NCBI GenBank assembly: GCA_032622095.1
Contig: CP136062.1
Coordinates: forward strand, 227,680,578 to 227,744,577
Length of the DNA: 64,000 nucleotides
Direction of reading: 5' to 3'
Source: Siphonodentalium dalli
Lineage: Eukaryota; Mollusca; Scaphopoda; Gadilida; Siphonodentaliidae
Part shown: positions 11,397-22,902 of the stretch, one piece after another
Numbering within the stretch: the stretch's first letter is position 1
Layout of the letters: each line of letters begins with the position of its first letter
Program-made: the position numbers and the translations under genes
The notes under the pieces: model-generated
The model's database searches: none
Told to the model about the DNA's origin: nothing
Seen by the model: only the letters and a program-made list of their open reading frames with translations

Positions 11397-11648
11397 TTAA
11401 CCCTTTACCCAACAAACCGGCCAAAACCGGCCAAATAAAGCTTCAACAGCCTAAAATATCTTGGGTCTGTCTCAATAGAACCATACAAATATGGATATCA
11501 TTGGAACCGGCTCCTTGACCACATTGTGACAGTTACAGTTATGCCATGTGCCAATGCATTCTCTTATATATGCGAGTCGACCATAGGTCGCCTCGCATAT
11601 ATAAGAGAATGCATTGGCACAGGGCCGTTCTGTTGGGTAAAGGGTTAA
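11397..11648 (+). mobile_element. TTAA MITE family A, single-palindrome derivative
   Basis: TTAA ends as in the family, but only one palindrome remains (11550-11616), followed at once by the right terminus. At 252 bp it is the simplest family A structure here. Confidence 0.85.
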
Positions 11649-12012
11649 CATTGTTTTTAGTTACCTTTTCCCTTCTATTCAGCTTCTATATCCCCTGATT
11701 TGCAGAAGATAAATTGAATAATCGAGGTCTCTAATGGGGAACTTATCTGATTTTAGATCTCACATAGCAGTTGAGGTCTCAGCAAAATGAGGTTCCCAGA
11801 GGGTAAATTTAGTGATGCTAGCCCACCATGCACAATAGCATCACTAAATTCACCCTCTGGGGACCTCATTCTTCAAATGACAGACACACTATATCCAGAG
11901 TTATTTACAGCAGGGTGCTCTGCCTATATTATTAGCTTATGTCGGCATCTGGTGGCAAGACATGGTACCTCTATTTGTGGACACTTCTGCTATTGGGCAT
12001 CCCCCCTTTATA
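11649..12012. mobile_element. Family G relative plus dispersed repeat
   Basis: The interior of the long G element (ataattgaataatcgaggt type) leads into a G hairpin at 11790-11890, then the block that is the inverted partner of 10686-10800. Confidence 0.5.
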
Positions 12013-12017
12013 TATAA

Positions 12018-12693
12018 CTAGCAGATTAGCCCGCCACTGGCGGGATTGGTCCCATGGCTTTGGTCGATCCATTAATTTTTGTTTTTCAAGGTAACCCCGT
12101 ACAGGTATAACCCGACAAAAATATTCCCCGTCACAAGTTGACCATACATAACAAATTTCACGTTGATGTCACCGCTGACGACCGAGATATCGCCAAAAGG
12201 TCATTTGTGGGTACTCGTTTCAAGGTCAAGGTCACCTCAGGCGGACAAACTGACCCACCGAAAATCTCCCCCATCCCTTGGAAGCCCTAAGTACGAAATC
12301 CCCAGTTTCTGAGACGGTCGATTTGTGGGTACCCGTTTCAAGGTCAAGGTCACCTCAGGCGGACCAACTGACCCGACGAAAATCTCCCCTGTCCCTTGGA
12401 AGCCCTAAGTACGAAATCCGCAGTTTCCGAGACGGTCGATTGAGCCGTATTTATACTTGTCGTGTATATAAACGCTCTTTAACAACGACACCGCAGATAC
12501 GAACGCTCTTTAATAATTAACCCACCAATTTCAACGACGGTGGCAGGGTGAAGGGTGAAGGAGTGCTCGGACGTTCTCAGAAGCGGTGCGATGACACTTC
12601 CTGTGGTTTTTTACCCTTAGATAGGAAGTTGTCGAGCCGTTTTCGAGTCTATAAAGGACACATATATACGGAAGTCTCAAAATATATAGTAGA
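12018..12693 (-). mobile_element. Non-autonomous Helitron-like element H
   Basis: Read on the minus strand, it starts TCTACTATATATTTTGAGAC and ends with hairpin CCCGCCAGTGGCGGG, eight bases, then CTAG followed by T. A TC start, a short GC hairpin near the 3' end, a CTRR end and no inverted repeats or target duplication are the Helitron hallmarks. It contains a tandem duplication with a period near 118 bp (around 12199-12440). No Rep/helicase sequence. Confidence 0.75.
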
Positions 12694-13309
12694 CTAGCCG
12701 ATGAGCCCGACGTTGTCCGGGCTATTCAAAAACCAAATTTCAAGTCGATAGCTCCACCCGTTCCCGAGATCTGGTCTGCGCATGCACGAAGCTGGCGTCG
12801 CACGGGCTCGGCGACCCGATAAAATTCGTATCCGGGGCAAGATACATTCACATACCAAATTTCAAGTCGATAGGTCCACCCATTTCCGAGATCTCGTCTG
12901 CGCATGCGCGAAGCTGGCGTCGCACGGGCTCGGCGACCCGATAAAATTTGTATCTGGGGCAAGATACATTCACATACCAAATTTCAAGTCGATAGCTCCA
13001 CCCGTTTCCGAGATCTCGTCTGTGCATGCGCGAAGCTGGCGTCGCACGGGCTCGGCGACCCGATAAAATTCGTATTCGGGGCAAGATACATTCACATTCC
13101 AAATTTCAAGTTGATAGCTCCACCCGTTTCCGAGATCTCGTCTGCGCATGTGCTGCACGGGCGTCGCACGGGCTCGCCAATACGAAAGCGACCACCGCCT
13201 GGTCAAACTACACACACGTACCAAGTTTCGTCCCGATCGGTCGAGAATCGTAGATTTGTATTAATGACAGACAGACAAACAAACAGAGATCTTCAAAATA
13301 TATATGAGA
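12694..13309 (-). mobile_element. Non-autonomous Helitron-like element I with 122-bp tandem repeats
   Basis: On the minus strand it starts A|TCTCATATATATTTTGAAGA and ends with hairpin GCCCGGACAACGTCGGGC, then TCATCGG and CTAG. The CTAG abuts the TC start of element H with no base between. The body has about four 122-bp units (gcgcatgcgcgaagctggcg, ctcggcgacccgataaaatt). These keep frames open on both strands (repeated REAGVARARRPDK), but this is array periodicity, not a gene. A GACA-rich tract lies near the 5' end. Confidence 0.78.
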
Positions 13310-14989
13310 TAGATTACCAACATGTGGGGGTCTCACAAAGCAATAGGTTCCAACAAGACAGAAAGAAACTGGCAATGATTTATTTATCCAAGAACGTAAT
13401 TTCATACAGAAATATATCTAGTATAAATCAGCTTTTTTACTCATCAACAAATCAAACGTTACATAAACATATCAAACATTACATTGACAATTATCATACC
13501 AATCATTTTCATCATGAATAGCCTATATATCCTACAAATCTATCAATAGTTATGAATTACTGAACCCATTAATCCTTCTTATACTAAATACTCATTGATG
13601 AGTAGTTCCCTTAAAGGTACACAATCCGATTTGATGGTCCCCGTATCATCAGAATTTTTCAAAATGTGTTATATATATCAACAGTTTGTTCAACGCAATT
13701 TGGTATCGAGAGTATGTTGGTCGGCTCGTTGAATATATGGTAGGCCGCCAAATATTACCGCCATATATTGAAGAAATGTTCAGATAATAAGTTCAACAAA
13801 GCGACCATATAGGTCGTTTGTTGAACATATTATCTGAACATTTCCCACCAATGAATATGTAACATTCTGCTCTTGTATTATCTGTTTTACTGTCTGTGGT
13901 CTGCTTTTATAACCTAATCGCTCCTCTAAATTAATAATAGACCATTCCAATGTACACTTTTATAACTGAATGGGAGAATTCATTTACTATAGAAAGGGTT
14001 AAAGGCCCTGAAGGCATTGCCAGGTGAATAGAAAATTATCCAAATTTGGCCGATCCAATAATAAATGTCAACATGTATGAAGGCCACCGTGTTATCATGT
14101 AGCATCCAGACATGCTAAGTTTTGAAAATGGCCATCCGTGATAATTTTGCTGGAGGAATGCCCAAATATGCTCATGTTAAAAAAATAATGTTTTAATATT
14201 AATTCAGTAATTGATTTTAATCTTTAATTACTTTTATTTATGAAGATTATAGAATTTTATGAGTTTCTATTTGATTTTATGTTATAAATATATATACCTA
14301 AATAAAACAGTAATAAAACTACAGCTTCTGTGAGACACATTCATGTTATATGAAACAATACAATGCGTTGAACAGCTGACAAATCGTCAAAGGTCATATT
14401 CATCTAAGCTATACCAATTGTGGTCTTCAAGAATGAATTTAAAGCATTTGAAGTTTTCCCCCATTCAATTGTCCACAATGTGCGAACAATGAACAGACAT
14501 TCATTTTCACTCAACTACTGCACTTGTGAAGTGTCATTGTTTATACAGCATTTTTACACATCATGACACAATCATGGCTTTGGGAGAGTGTGAAAATCAA
14601 CAAAAATCAGAAGTAATTATTGGTCCTAATGCGGGAGTAATGTGTGGTCTTCCGTATTTTGGGCGTTTTTTGTATGGCAATCCAGGAGTCTCACGGACAA
14701 ACTTAACAGCTCTGGTAGCATCTAAAACATATGAAACATTCATAAAACATGTGAAACATTCATAAAACATGAAGTTCAATTTACATGCTTCTATCATGCA
14801 ACATAAGAGCCCATTTATAAAACCACTGTAATGAGCATCAACACCATTATAATCGGTAAATATACTTTATTAAAAATAATGTTGGAACATAAGCATACTG
14901 GTACATGAGAGAGAAGTCACTTATACGTGGGTCAAAAATAGGGAGAAGTGGCACATTTTAGGAAAAGATGTCTCACAAATTTCCCCTTT
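13310..14989. other. Non-coding stretch with a family D fragment and a small hairpin
   Basis: 13611 to about 13700 begins TTAAAGGTACACAATCCGAT, the left end of TTAA family D. 13773-13844 is a hairpin with arms aaatgttcagataataagtt and its inverse. Otherwise no recognisable gene; short open frames such as 14526-14765 look random. Confidence 0.5.
13773..13844. repeat. Short foldback hairpin
   Basis: gaaatgttcagataataagt pairs with the inverse copy ending tatctgaacatttc; the loop includes gcgaccatataggtcg, itself a palindrome. Confidence 0.7.
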
Positions 14990-16040
14990 GGCTGGTCCCC
15001 AGTTACAGTATTTGCCCTCTAGATGGGTCCCTGGTTACAGTATTTACCCTCTAGGCCGGTCCCTGGTTACAGTATTTACCCTCTAGGCCGGTCCCTGGTT
15101 ACAGTATTTGCCCTCTAGGCTGGTCCCTGGTTACAGTATTTACCCTCTAGGCCGGTCCCTGGTTACAGTATTTGCCCTCTAGATGGGTCCCTGGTTACAG
15201 TATTTACCCTCTAGGCCGGTCCCTGATTACAGTATTTACCCTCTAGACCGGTCCCTGGTTACAGTATTTGCCCTCTAGGCCAGTCCCTGGTTACAGTATT
15301 TACCCTCTAGGCCGGTCCCTGGTTACAGTATTTGCCCTCTAGATGGGTCCCTGGTTACAGTATTTACCCTCTAGGCCGGTCCCTGGTTACAGTATTTGCC
15401 CTCTAGATGGGTCCCTGGTTACAGTATTTACCCTCTAGGCCGGTCCCTGATTACAGTATTTACCCTCTAGACCGGTCCCTGGTTACAGTATTTGCCCTCT
15501 AGGCCGGTCCCTGGTTACAGTATTTACCCTCTAGGCCGGTCCCTGGTTACAGTATTTGCCCTCTAGATGGGTCCCTGGTTACAGTATTTACCCTCTAGGC
15601 CGGTCCCTGGTTACAGTATTTACCCTCTAGGCCGGTCCCTGGTTACAGTATTTACCCTCTAGGCCGGTCCCTGGTTACAGTATTTACCCTCTAGGCCGGT
15701 CCCTGGTTACAGTATTTACCCTCTAGGCCGGTCCCTGGTTACAGTATTTACCCTCTAGGCCGGTCCCTGGTTACAGTATTTGCCCTCTAGGCTGGTCCCT
15801 GGTTACAATATTTTCCCTCTAGGCTGGTCCCTGGTTACAGTATTTTCCCTCTAGGCTGGTCCCTGGTTACGGTATTTGCCCTCCAGGCTGGTCCCTGGTT
15901 ACAGTATTTGCCCTCTAGGCTGGTCCCTGGTTACGGTATTTGCCCTCTAAGCTGGTCCCTGGTTATGGTATTTGCCCTCCAGGCTGGTCCCTGGTTACAG
16001 TATTTGCCCTCTTGGCTGGTCCCTGGTTACATAATTTGCC
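14990..16040. repeat. 32-bp minisatellite with 224-bp higher-order period, about 33 copies
   Basis: Unit ggtccctggttacagtattt followed by accctctaggcc. Variants (tttg/ttta, agatgg/aggccg, ctgatt/ctggtt) recur in blocks: the rare ctgatt variant is at 15222 and again 224 bp (7 units) later at 15446 with the same neighbours. Units degrade towards the right end. Confidence 0.92.
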
Positions 16041-16150
16041 AGAAAATTGATACAAAGTGTTACAAGTAATGTTTTCTTTTGTTTTAGGCCAAAAAAACTT
16101 GTGTGTTTCCGATTTCTTGAGCAAAAAAATCCAGGTAGAAAGGTAGGACA

Positions 16151-16183
<33 letters not shown>

Positions 16184-18606
16184 CATCTATAATTCACCAT
16201 ATTCTAAAAACAAGATAAAAGTTGGTATTCTCAACACCGTTTTATCCAGTTGCTGAAGTTTCTGACAGAAAACTAGCTTTATATCTGACAATATACCCAG
16301 AATGTGCACCAGAAAGTTTGGAGTGATCCGAGTTCCAAGAAGGGACACGAAAATGCTATCTCCCGTGGCTCATGGCACCATGTTGCGCAATACTGTACAT
16401 GACAACATTGATACTATCGGCATTGCTAGCAAAAGTCTAGACAACTTCTGTGCCATTATGTTGACGTCGCATTTTCAACAGATTGATTCCTGAGATTGGG
16501 ATTCATCTGCAACCACAAATACATATACACATGTATCTTAATAGAAGTAAAAAAAATTTGAAAATTCTATCTAAAATTTGTTGTTAACATCTATTAAATT
16601 TTTTTTATTTATTTTCCATGTAGTTCTGGTAACGTTATGGCCAAAAAAAATAAATTATTTGAGTCTCAGACAATTTCTATTCTGAATCAATGAGGGACAG
16701 AGGACTTTATTTTGTTATTTTTTTTTGCACATCGTAAGCATGGATTATGATAGCTTCCCTTGTCTAGTAATGGTCAGAAAATGTAAAGGAAACTTTGTTA
16801 TGCGTATCATCTAATCTGATACGTAATACATTAAAATCCGACATTTGCACAACCATGGGCTGTTCTCAATCAACTGTATTATTATAATATGTGTAATTTT
16901 CAACGCGCACCACTTTTGTAATTTGCACAGAAATTATATGCACTGTATTCCACCGAGCTCTATTGTGTCATATTTGACGATTTGAGTGAATAAAAAAAAA
17001 AAATAATTGAATTGATATAAAAAATACATTGTACTACTAGTATATGACATAGGGATACCTATAATGTTCTAATGCCCCTGACTATTCACAATTGTTTTTG
17101 TTGTCCATAAATCGACACCTCTCAATTATAACATGTGATCCTTAATTTCCTCCAGTGCCTTTCAATTGTTTTGGAGTTACAATTAGTACACCAGACTATG
17201 ATGATCAGCTAATCATTTTCTTCAATGTAGTCATCTACTTAATGTTATATGGCACTATGTGTATACTTGATAGTATATCTATCAATCACAGAGATTTGTT
17301 AAGAGTTCATGTTCAATACATATGGACATGTTGCTAGAAACATACCAAAATCATTAATTTAAACACCTCACGCACTGCTTTCTCTTTGCTTCAATCGTAA
17401 AAACGATCTATTACGATAAACATTTCAGAGTAAATACAGCTCTTCTTCCCATGGACCACATGTGAAATTTTTTGAACCAACACAAATGAAAAGATCTGAA
17501 ATGTCTTCTTTTTTCTTTTTTTTTCAAATGTATTTTTTAAATTTGTTTTATCGAAATATATATGAACAAAACACATATTTTCAACCCTTTATCAACAAAT
17601 AATTTTCTTTCGAAATCTTCTGCGTCTATATGTTTATAGAGATAACTCTTACTGAATTATGTATATACATGTACTTGGGGATTGCATGTCAAATACAATG
17701 GATTTCAACAATGCATATCGCTAACGATATGGGCAATTAATTGTGTCCACCCAATCCAAACGGGGTTAACTCTAAATTTATCGTAGTACACCGCGCTATA
17801 ATTACAGGTAAGATATTGCTTTTATGACCCTTAGAAAGTGTGCGATATCTCAGGCCCTCTTTAACCAATCGGCCTGCAATTTTTAGTGTCATATTCTAAG
17901 ACGTGCAACCGGACAATGGTCAAAATTTTGGAGCAATCGCACATATATTTTTGAACGTGCCAAAATCCTGAGAGAGTTACACTTGGCTTTAATATATAGA
18001 TAATTTGGGGTTGCCAATGAGCCACCTCTAAACAAAAATTAATTTTTATTATTAATAAAAACAATAATATTGTTTTGTTACATTGAGCAAGGAGTTCAAA
18101 TCTGAAGAAAAAAAAAATTAAATCAAAATGTTTTAAAAATAAAAATGTGATCAAATCGCAGTCTGTTTCAGCTGGTTAGTATATACTTTGAATAATGCTG
18201 TAAATAATAAAATGATACACTTCAATAAATGGAGCATCTTATGCTGCACTTGAATTCAATATTTCAGTGTACAGTATCATGCATTGAAATAAATTGAACA
18301 TGTTTAATTAATAACAAACTATTAATATTGTCAAAAATTTTAGAACGAACTATCTCTATCAATAGAACTTTGATATTACAATTAAGTTTTCAGTATCCTA
18401 CAACAACTTCTTCAAATTAAGCGGGAAAAAATCACCAACAAAGGCATATTGAGATCTTCCTAAGAGGTTTAAAAAGTTAAGATACGTTTTATATCCTCAT
18501 TTTCTTATTACTATAAACAGAGATAATATGAAACATTAACTTCAAAATTTATTTTATATATCACCCATATTACTAAATTTTCATGAGTCTAAAATCATTG
18601 CTAATA
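16041..18606. other. AT-rich non-coding stretch
   Basis: No gene, RNA or element recognised. Contains a poly-T run at 16150-16178 and other homopolymer tracts. Open frames here (for example 17861-18154) have low-complexity AT-driven translations. Confidence 0.5.
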
Positions 18607-19080
18607 AAATGAAAGTATCAATGACACTGTAGCTCAACCTGAAAATGGGATAATCTGCTACATGCAGTCTATGAAGAAATAAGGAATGTGGAAAGTTTAA
18701 ATGTTTAAGTAATACCAGAGGTCAACCTGAAGAGCCATATGAAGTTTGGTATAAATTGGACAAAAAATGTTGGCTGTCAAAGTATTTAGTGATGCAAAGA
18801 GTAAAATCCAAGATGACTGCCGGCGGCCATGTTTTAATCGAAAATAGTTCCAATTTCAATAGCTGCCATCTGGAAGTGATCCTGTACATGCCTGCAAAGT
18901 TTCAAAATATTTCTCCAATATATGTCGGCTGCAGGGTGATTCAAATGGAAATCTATGACTGAAGCAAGGTTGACGTACATTCAAATGTGAAATCCAAGAT
19001 GGCCATATTTCTTAAAGTTGGGAAATATTTTATGTCTCCCATCTAGTGGTCACCCTGAAGATCCATATGAGGTTGTTTTA
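18607..19080 (+). mobile_element. Dispersed repeat family J, degenerate copy
   Basis: Opens with tatcaatgacactgtagctc and includes atgcaaagagtaaaatccaa and caagatggccat, shared with the better copies at 36582 and 40044. Confidence 0.55.
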
Positions 19081-21284
19081 TTATTTGGTTTACAGATAAT
19101 TTTTCCAGAGGTTTGGATTGGCATGTCAGGATAAAATAAACGAGAGGCCGATCACGATCGGCAGATGTTAAACCCATCCCTTGGCGATAGTCAACTACTA
19201 TGATTGGAATCATAAATTAGAGTTTTGATGTTGAATAATAGAGTATACTGTTATGTACTATTATAGACAAATGTACATAATAACACAAATTATTGGAATA
19301 TATGGGTCAAATAGGGAGACTCGCATATATAAGAGAATGCACTGGCACATGATCTGTAATGCTGCACCAGCGCAGCCTTGGATTAAATGTGAAAAGGTGA
19401 GCCAGACATGGAATACTTAGGTTAATAGACTCCAATTTTAGGTTACAATGATATTGTATCAAATTCTACCGACAACACAGTCATCAAGATAAGCCACCTC
19501 AATGCTGACCCATTAATATCAATTATATAGAAGAACGGTCAACTAATCACAGGTTTTGTTTAACCAAACAGACATCGGACATTGTCCGACACAAAGCGGA
19601 CATCTTATTGGTAATGCAATTTGTAGTTGAGACTGACATTATATCCGACAGTGTTTTGGTTAGCTTAACCACCATAAAATCTTATATTTGTCAGGAATAT
19701 AGCCATCAGAATCATTGGAATGCCTATCAGTATCACAGGTGATGAAGGTGGAAAATAAACATAAACAATTAAACGTCGAAGATACAGAAAGTGTTAAAAC
19801 AATTGGATTTTCCCATGTTATAAATAGAACATGATTCAATACAAATTCTTGAACCGTAGTTCATTATTATGATAGAATGAAACGTGATGTGGTTCCTGAT
19901 GTGAACCAGTCATCTTGATAGTTAATCTCCTTACAAGTATTTTATGAAACTCCATGCAGGGTTTACCTCCCTTGATGACTCGGTAATACCGCTGCAACCG
20001 GCGACATTTCACCCACATTTGGTGGACTTCCGCGATATTAAGATATATACTTAGCGAACAGAGCAACATGCTGCCCTTGTTAAGCACACAAAATATCGAA
20101 CAAAATTTGTATAAATTTTGGACCTTATATTTGAAAAGTCCCACTAAAACTGAAGAACTATATTTCAAAACGGTGTGATTCGGTTCTCCGATTATTTTAT
20201 CAACACAAAAGTAAAAACGCACGTGTACAACATTGTCACAACTCGAACAGCAATTCAAACACAAGATTCTAATTTGCTGCAATTTTGACGAGTAGCTTGC
20301 GAAAATCGTCAAAAAAACTACTGCTCTGATTTTTCATTCTGTCATTAGTTTTAGTGTGGGAATTTGCATTTTTGCTGGAAAATCCCATGCTAAATATAGA
20401 AACAAGGACTAGTACCCAGCCGGTTACAGAGTCAGAAAGGAAGCATGACTGGTGCGCTCTGGTAGAGATTGGTAATTTATAGCATCAAAATCGAACTGGA
20501 AGTGTCAGCAGGGAGCCTTCGTTTGCGACATCCGCATCCATCATGGAATTATAAACATTATCATAAAATATGCGTTTTCCAGTGCTCGCAGTTCATGAAT
20601 TTTCAAAGGAAGATGGATTTACCACATGGACTGGGAATACTACACTTTTATTTATCGCTCATTGGCCAATTTATTGTTAATAATTGCCACTCGAGGAAAA
20701 CAAATGATAAAAAGTATAAGCGAAGTCGTCGCACAATTTTGGAAGCAAGATAATAAAAAGGCCGAATTAAGGAGTCACGGTATACCACCTAAGAATAAAA
20801 TGTCAGTAAGCCCCTCCCACAGCCAAACAGATTGCATGCAGAATTAAATCTCATAAAATAATCCTAAATGATTGACAGGTGTCTGTCGATGCGATTCTGA
20901 TAACAGACCTGCACTATCATAAATTGAACTGTAATTCTATTGTATTGTAATCGTCCCGCTTTCTACCTTTTGTGAATATTCACATAATATATTCCGAGGT
21001 GCCGGTGCCCAGCGCGATCCTTCGGCCTAGATACCTGACAACCATATGGATATACCGAGAACATATGCGATCGATATGAACATAATATACTGCCTTAATT
21101 TCACTTTGCAAACTCCCAAGATAATCTCCCTACACACCGTAAATTCTGTATTCATTGCAAAAGCTTACAACACACAATATGGCGGCGTTGAGCTAAAAAA
21201 AAAAAAGCCTCATAACTATAAGTTGTGGTTATATTACAAAATATTACAAATCATTCATTGCAACAATAACAAGAGACATAGATA
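19081..21284. other. Non-coding stretch with a family B remnant
   Basis: 19312-19386 matches the right part of family B (gggagactcgcatatataag, gctgcaccagcgcag). The 158-codon minus-strand frame at 20312-19836 has no recognisable domain and I do not call it a gene. Nothing else is identified. Confidence 0.45.
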
Positions 21285-21497
21285 CAGTAATGCCCTAAAT
21301 AATCGACTTCTTAACCACAGCAGTATTATGGGTAATTTTTCAGGATTTAGTTAGAAATATGGCTTGTTGCCATTCATCGGAAAGCTCTCGGGGAGAGCTT
21401 TCCAATGAATGGCAACAAGCCATATTTCCGACTAAATCCTGAAAAATTACCCATAATTCTGCTGTGGATAAGGAGTCGATTATTTAGGGCATTACTG
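21285..21497. mobile_element. Foldback MITE family E, best-preserved copy
   Basis: TA-CAGTAATGCCCTAAATAATC at the left; its inverse ends gggcattactg-TA at the right. The arms of about 100 bp are almost perfectly complementary, meeting at agctctcggggagagct. Fits a Tc1/mariner-type TA-inserting MITE (inference). It sits just beyond the family B MITE downstream of the HSPA12-like stop codon. Confidence 0.85.
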
Positions 21498-21528
21498 TAT
21501 GCTTCAACGTAGGTTAGCAAGTTTGACA

Positions 21529-21804
21529 TTAACCCTTCCATGACTGGAGCTTCCTGAAATTTTGCGAAAACCCTGTGCCAGTGCATTCTCTTATATATGC
21601 GGGGTCTCCCATAGTGAGACCAGGGAGACTCGCATATATAAGAGAATACATTGGCCTAACAATATTTACCTTGATCTTGTAAGCCAGTGCATTCTCTTAT
21701 ATATGCAAGGATCCCTATGGGAGACTCACATATATAAGAGAATGTACTATTAACACAGCACCTTTAATGCTGCACCAGCACAGCTCCCGTCATGAGAGTG
21801 TTAA
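21529..21804 (+). mobile_element. TTAA MITE family B in the HSPA12-like 3' flank
   Basis: Begins TTAACCCTTCCATGACTGGA and ends CCCGTCATGAGAGTGTTAA. Two degenerate palindromes lie inside. The right TTAA lies 25 bp from the HSPA12-like stop codon, so most of the 3' UTR must start inside this element. Confidence 0.85.
21763..21768 (-). promoter_or_regulatory. Possible poly(A) signal (ATTAAA) inside a MITE
   Basis: In the sense of the HSPA12-like gene, ATTAAA occurs 62 nt past the stop codon, within the terminal region of the TTAA element at 21529-21804. ATTAAA is the second most common metazoan poly(A) hexamer. No cDNA evidence; the nearest sense AATAAA matches lie more than 1 kb further on, near 20650-20675. 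Confidence 0.25.
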
Positions 21805-21829
21805 AGGGATAAAAAAAATCATGCGAATC

Positions 21830-22902
21830 CTACAGGAAATTAACCCTCGTTCTGTAGGTGTTGATACCGTTCTTCATTTTTGCTTCGACTTCGAGCTCTG
21901 TGCCGGCGAAGCTGAACCATATGTCTATTTCTCTATTGTAGCCACCTGTCAAATCAGTCATGTCCACAACGACCTTGCCAAGGTACTGACAGCCAAGGTC
22001 AGTGGTGTACTGTGGAGTTTGGTCTGTTGTAGCAAATATAGGAATGTACATGACCTTCTGATCTTTCTCGGTCGGTACAAACGTTTGTCCGTGTGTTTTA
22101 TCCCCAACCTTCACAGTTTGGCTATTTTCAACGATTTTGTAGAATATGTTACAACACCAAGCTCGGCCATCTATAACCTCTTTTTTCGATGCTGGATGTT
22201 TTCCATCAATAAAGGCAGTTTTTCCTCTGATTCCATATGTAAATCGGCAAACTCTTGAAGAAATTATACCAGGGTCGTTTCCATATAGAACAGCTCCGAG
22301 AAGGATTGCTAAATCAGGATTATTCGGCAAGTAGAAAAATTTATCTTTGAATGTTCTTTCTAAGGTGGTTGCTATTAACTCGCATGTTGAAAATCCACCA
22401 ACAAGTAAAACGGTCTTTACTCCCAAGTTAGTAGTTTCCTTGAACAAATCACGGACATGACCGACAATGCTGGCTAAAGCAGGCTCGTACAAGGATTTCA
22501 TCACCTCATTTGTCAATTTCAGACGATCACCGACCAATGAGATCTTGTCGCCATGTTTAGTATTCCCTACGCATTCCTCGAGTTTTTTTCCCGTTATCTC
22601 CTTAAAAGTTTCTTTTAGCTGAGTCGGGATTCTGATCATTGTTCTGCCGCCTTCGTCCATTTTCACAGTTCTTTTTTTCATTTCGATTTCATGTAAGATA
22701 TCGACATGATCCTCCATGCTACTCTTCTTGAATTCATCCATGACTCGTTGGCCAATGGTCGTTCCACCAAACATTTCGTGAAGTAATTTTTGAAATTCCT
22801 CATCAACTTTAGTACCGCCCCATGCCCCACCGCTGGCTCGGTGCAGCTCTTGTAGTGTACCGTCAACTTGTCGCACATGAACTGTTATATCTGCAGTTCC
22901 AC
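21830..22902 (-). CDS. HSPA12A: HSPA12-like terminal coding exon 4 (proximal copy)
   Basis: Encodes residues 230-586 and ends RTRVNFL then TAG (21832-21830). Acceptor ccaaattttctttttcag precedes GTGGAACTGC, so G|GT completes codon 230 and GGGTAD of the phosphate-2 motif. Conserved landmarks: GGAWGGTKVDEEF (254-266), FKEITGKKLEECV, TVLLVGGFS, NDPGIISSRV, YGIRGKTAF, GQTFVPTEKDQK and the C-terminal GTELEVEA. The whole second ATPase lobe lies in one uninterrupted exon, which is usual for this family. A TTAA-flanked MITE begins 25 bp beyond the stop, so the 3' UTR is transposon-derived. An ATTAAA in the sense direction (21768-21763) could serve as poly(A) signal; that is inference. Confidence 0.9.

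Noticed and set aside
12726-13521. Long open frames on both strands with REAGVARARRPDK and RRARATPASRMRRRDLG repeats
   Set aside because: They overlap in sense and antisense in 122-bp steps inside Helitron-like repeats (also at 44210-44807); periodicity explains them.
19836-20312. 158-codon minus-strand open frame
   Set aside because: No recognisable domain, odd composition and no neighbouring splice structure; left as non-coding.
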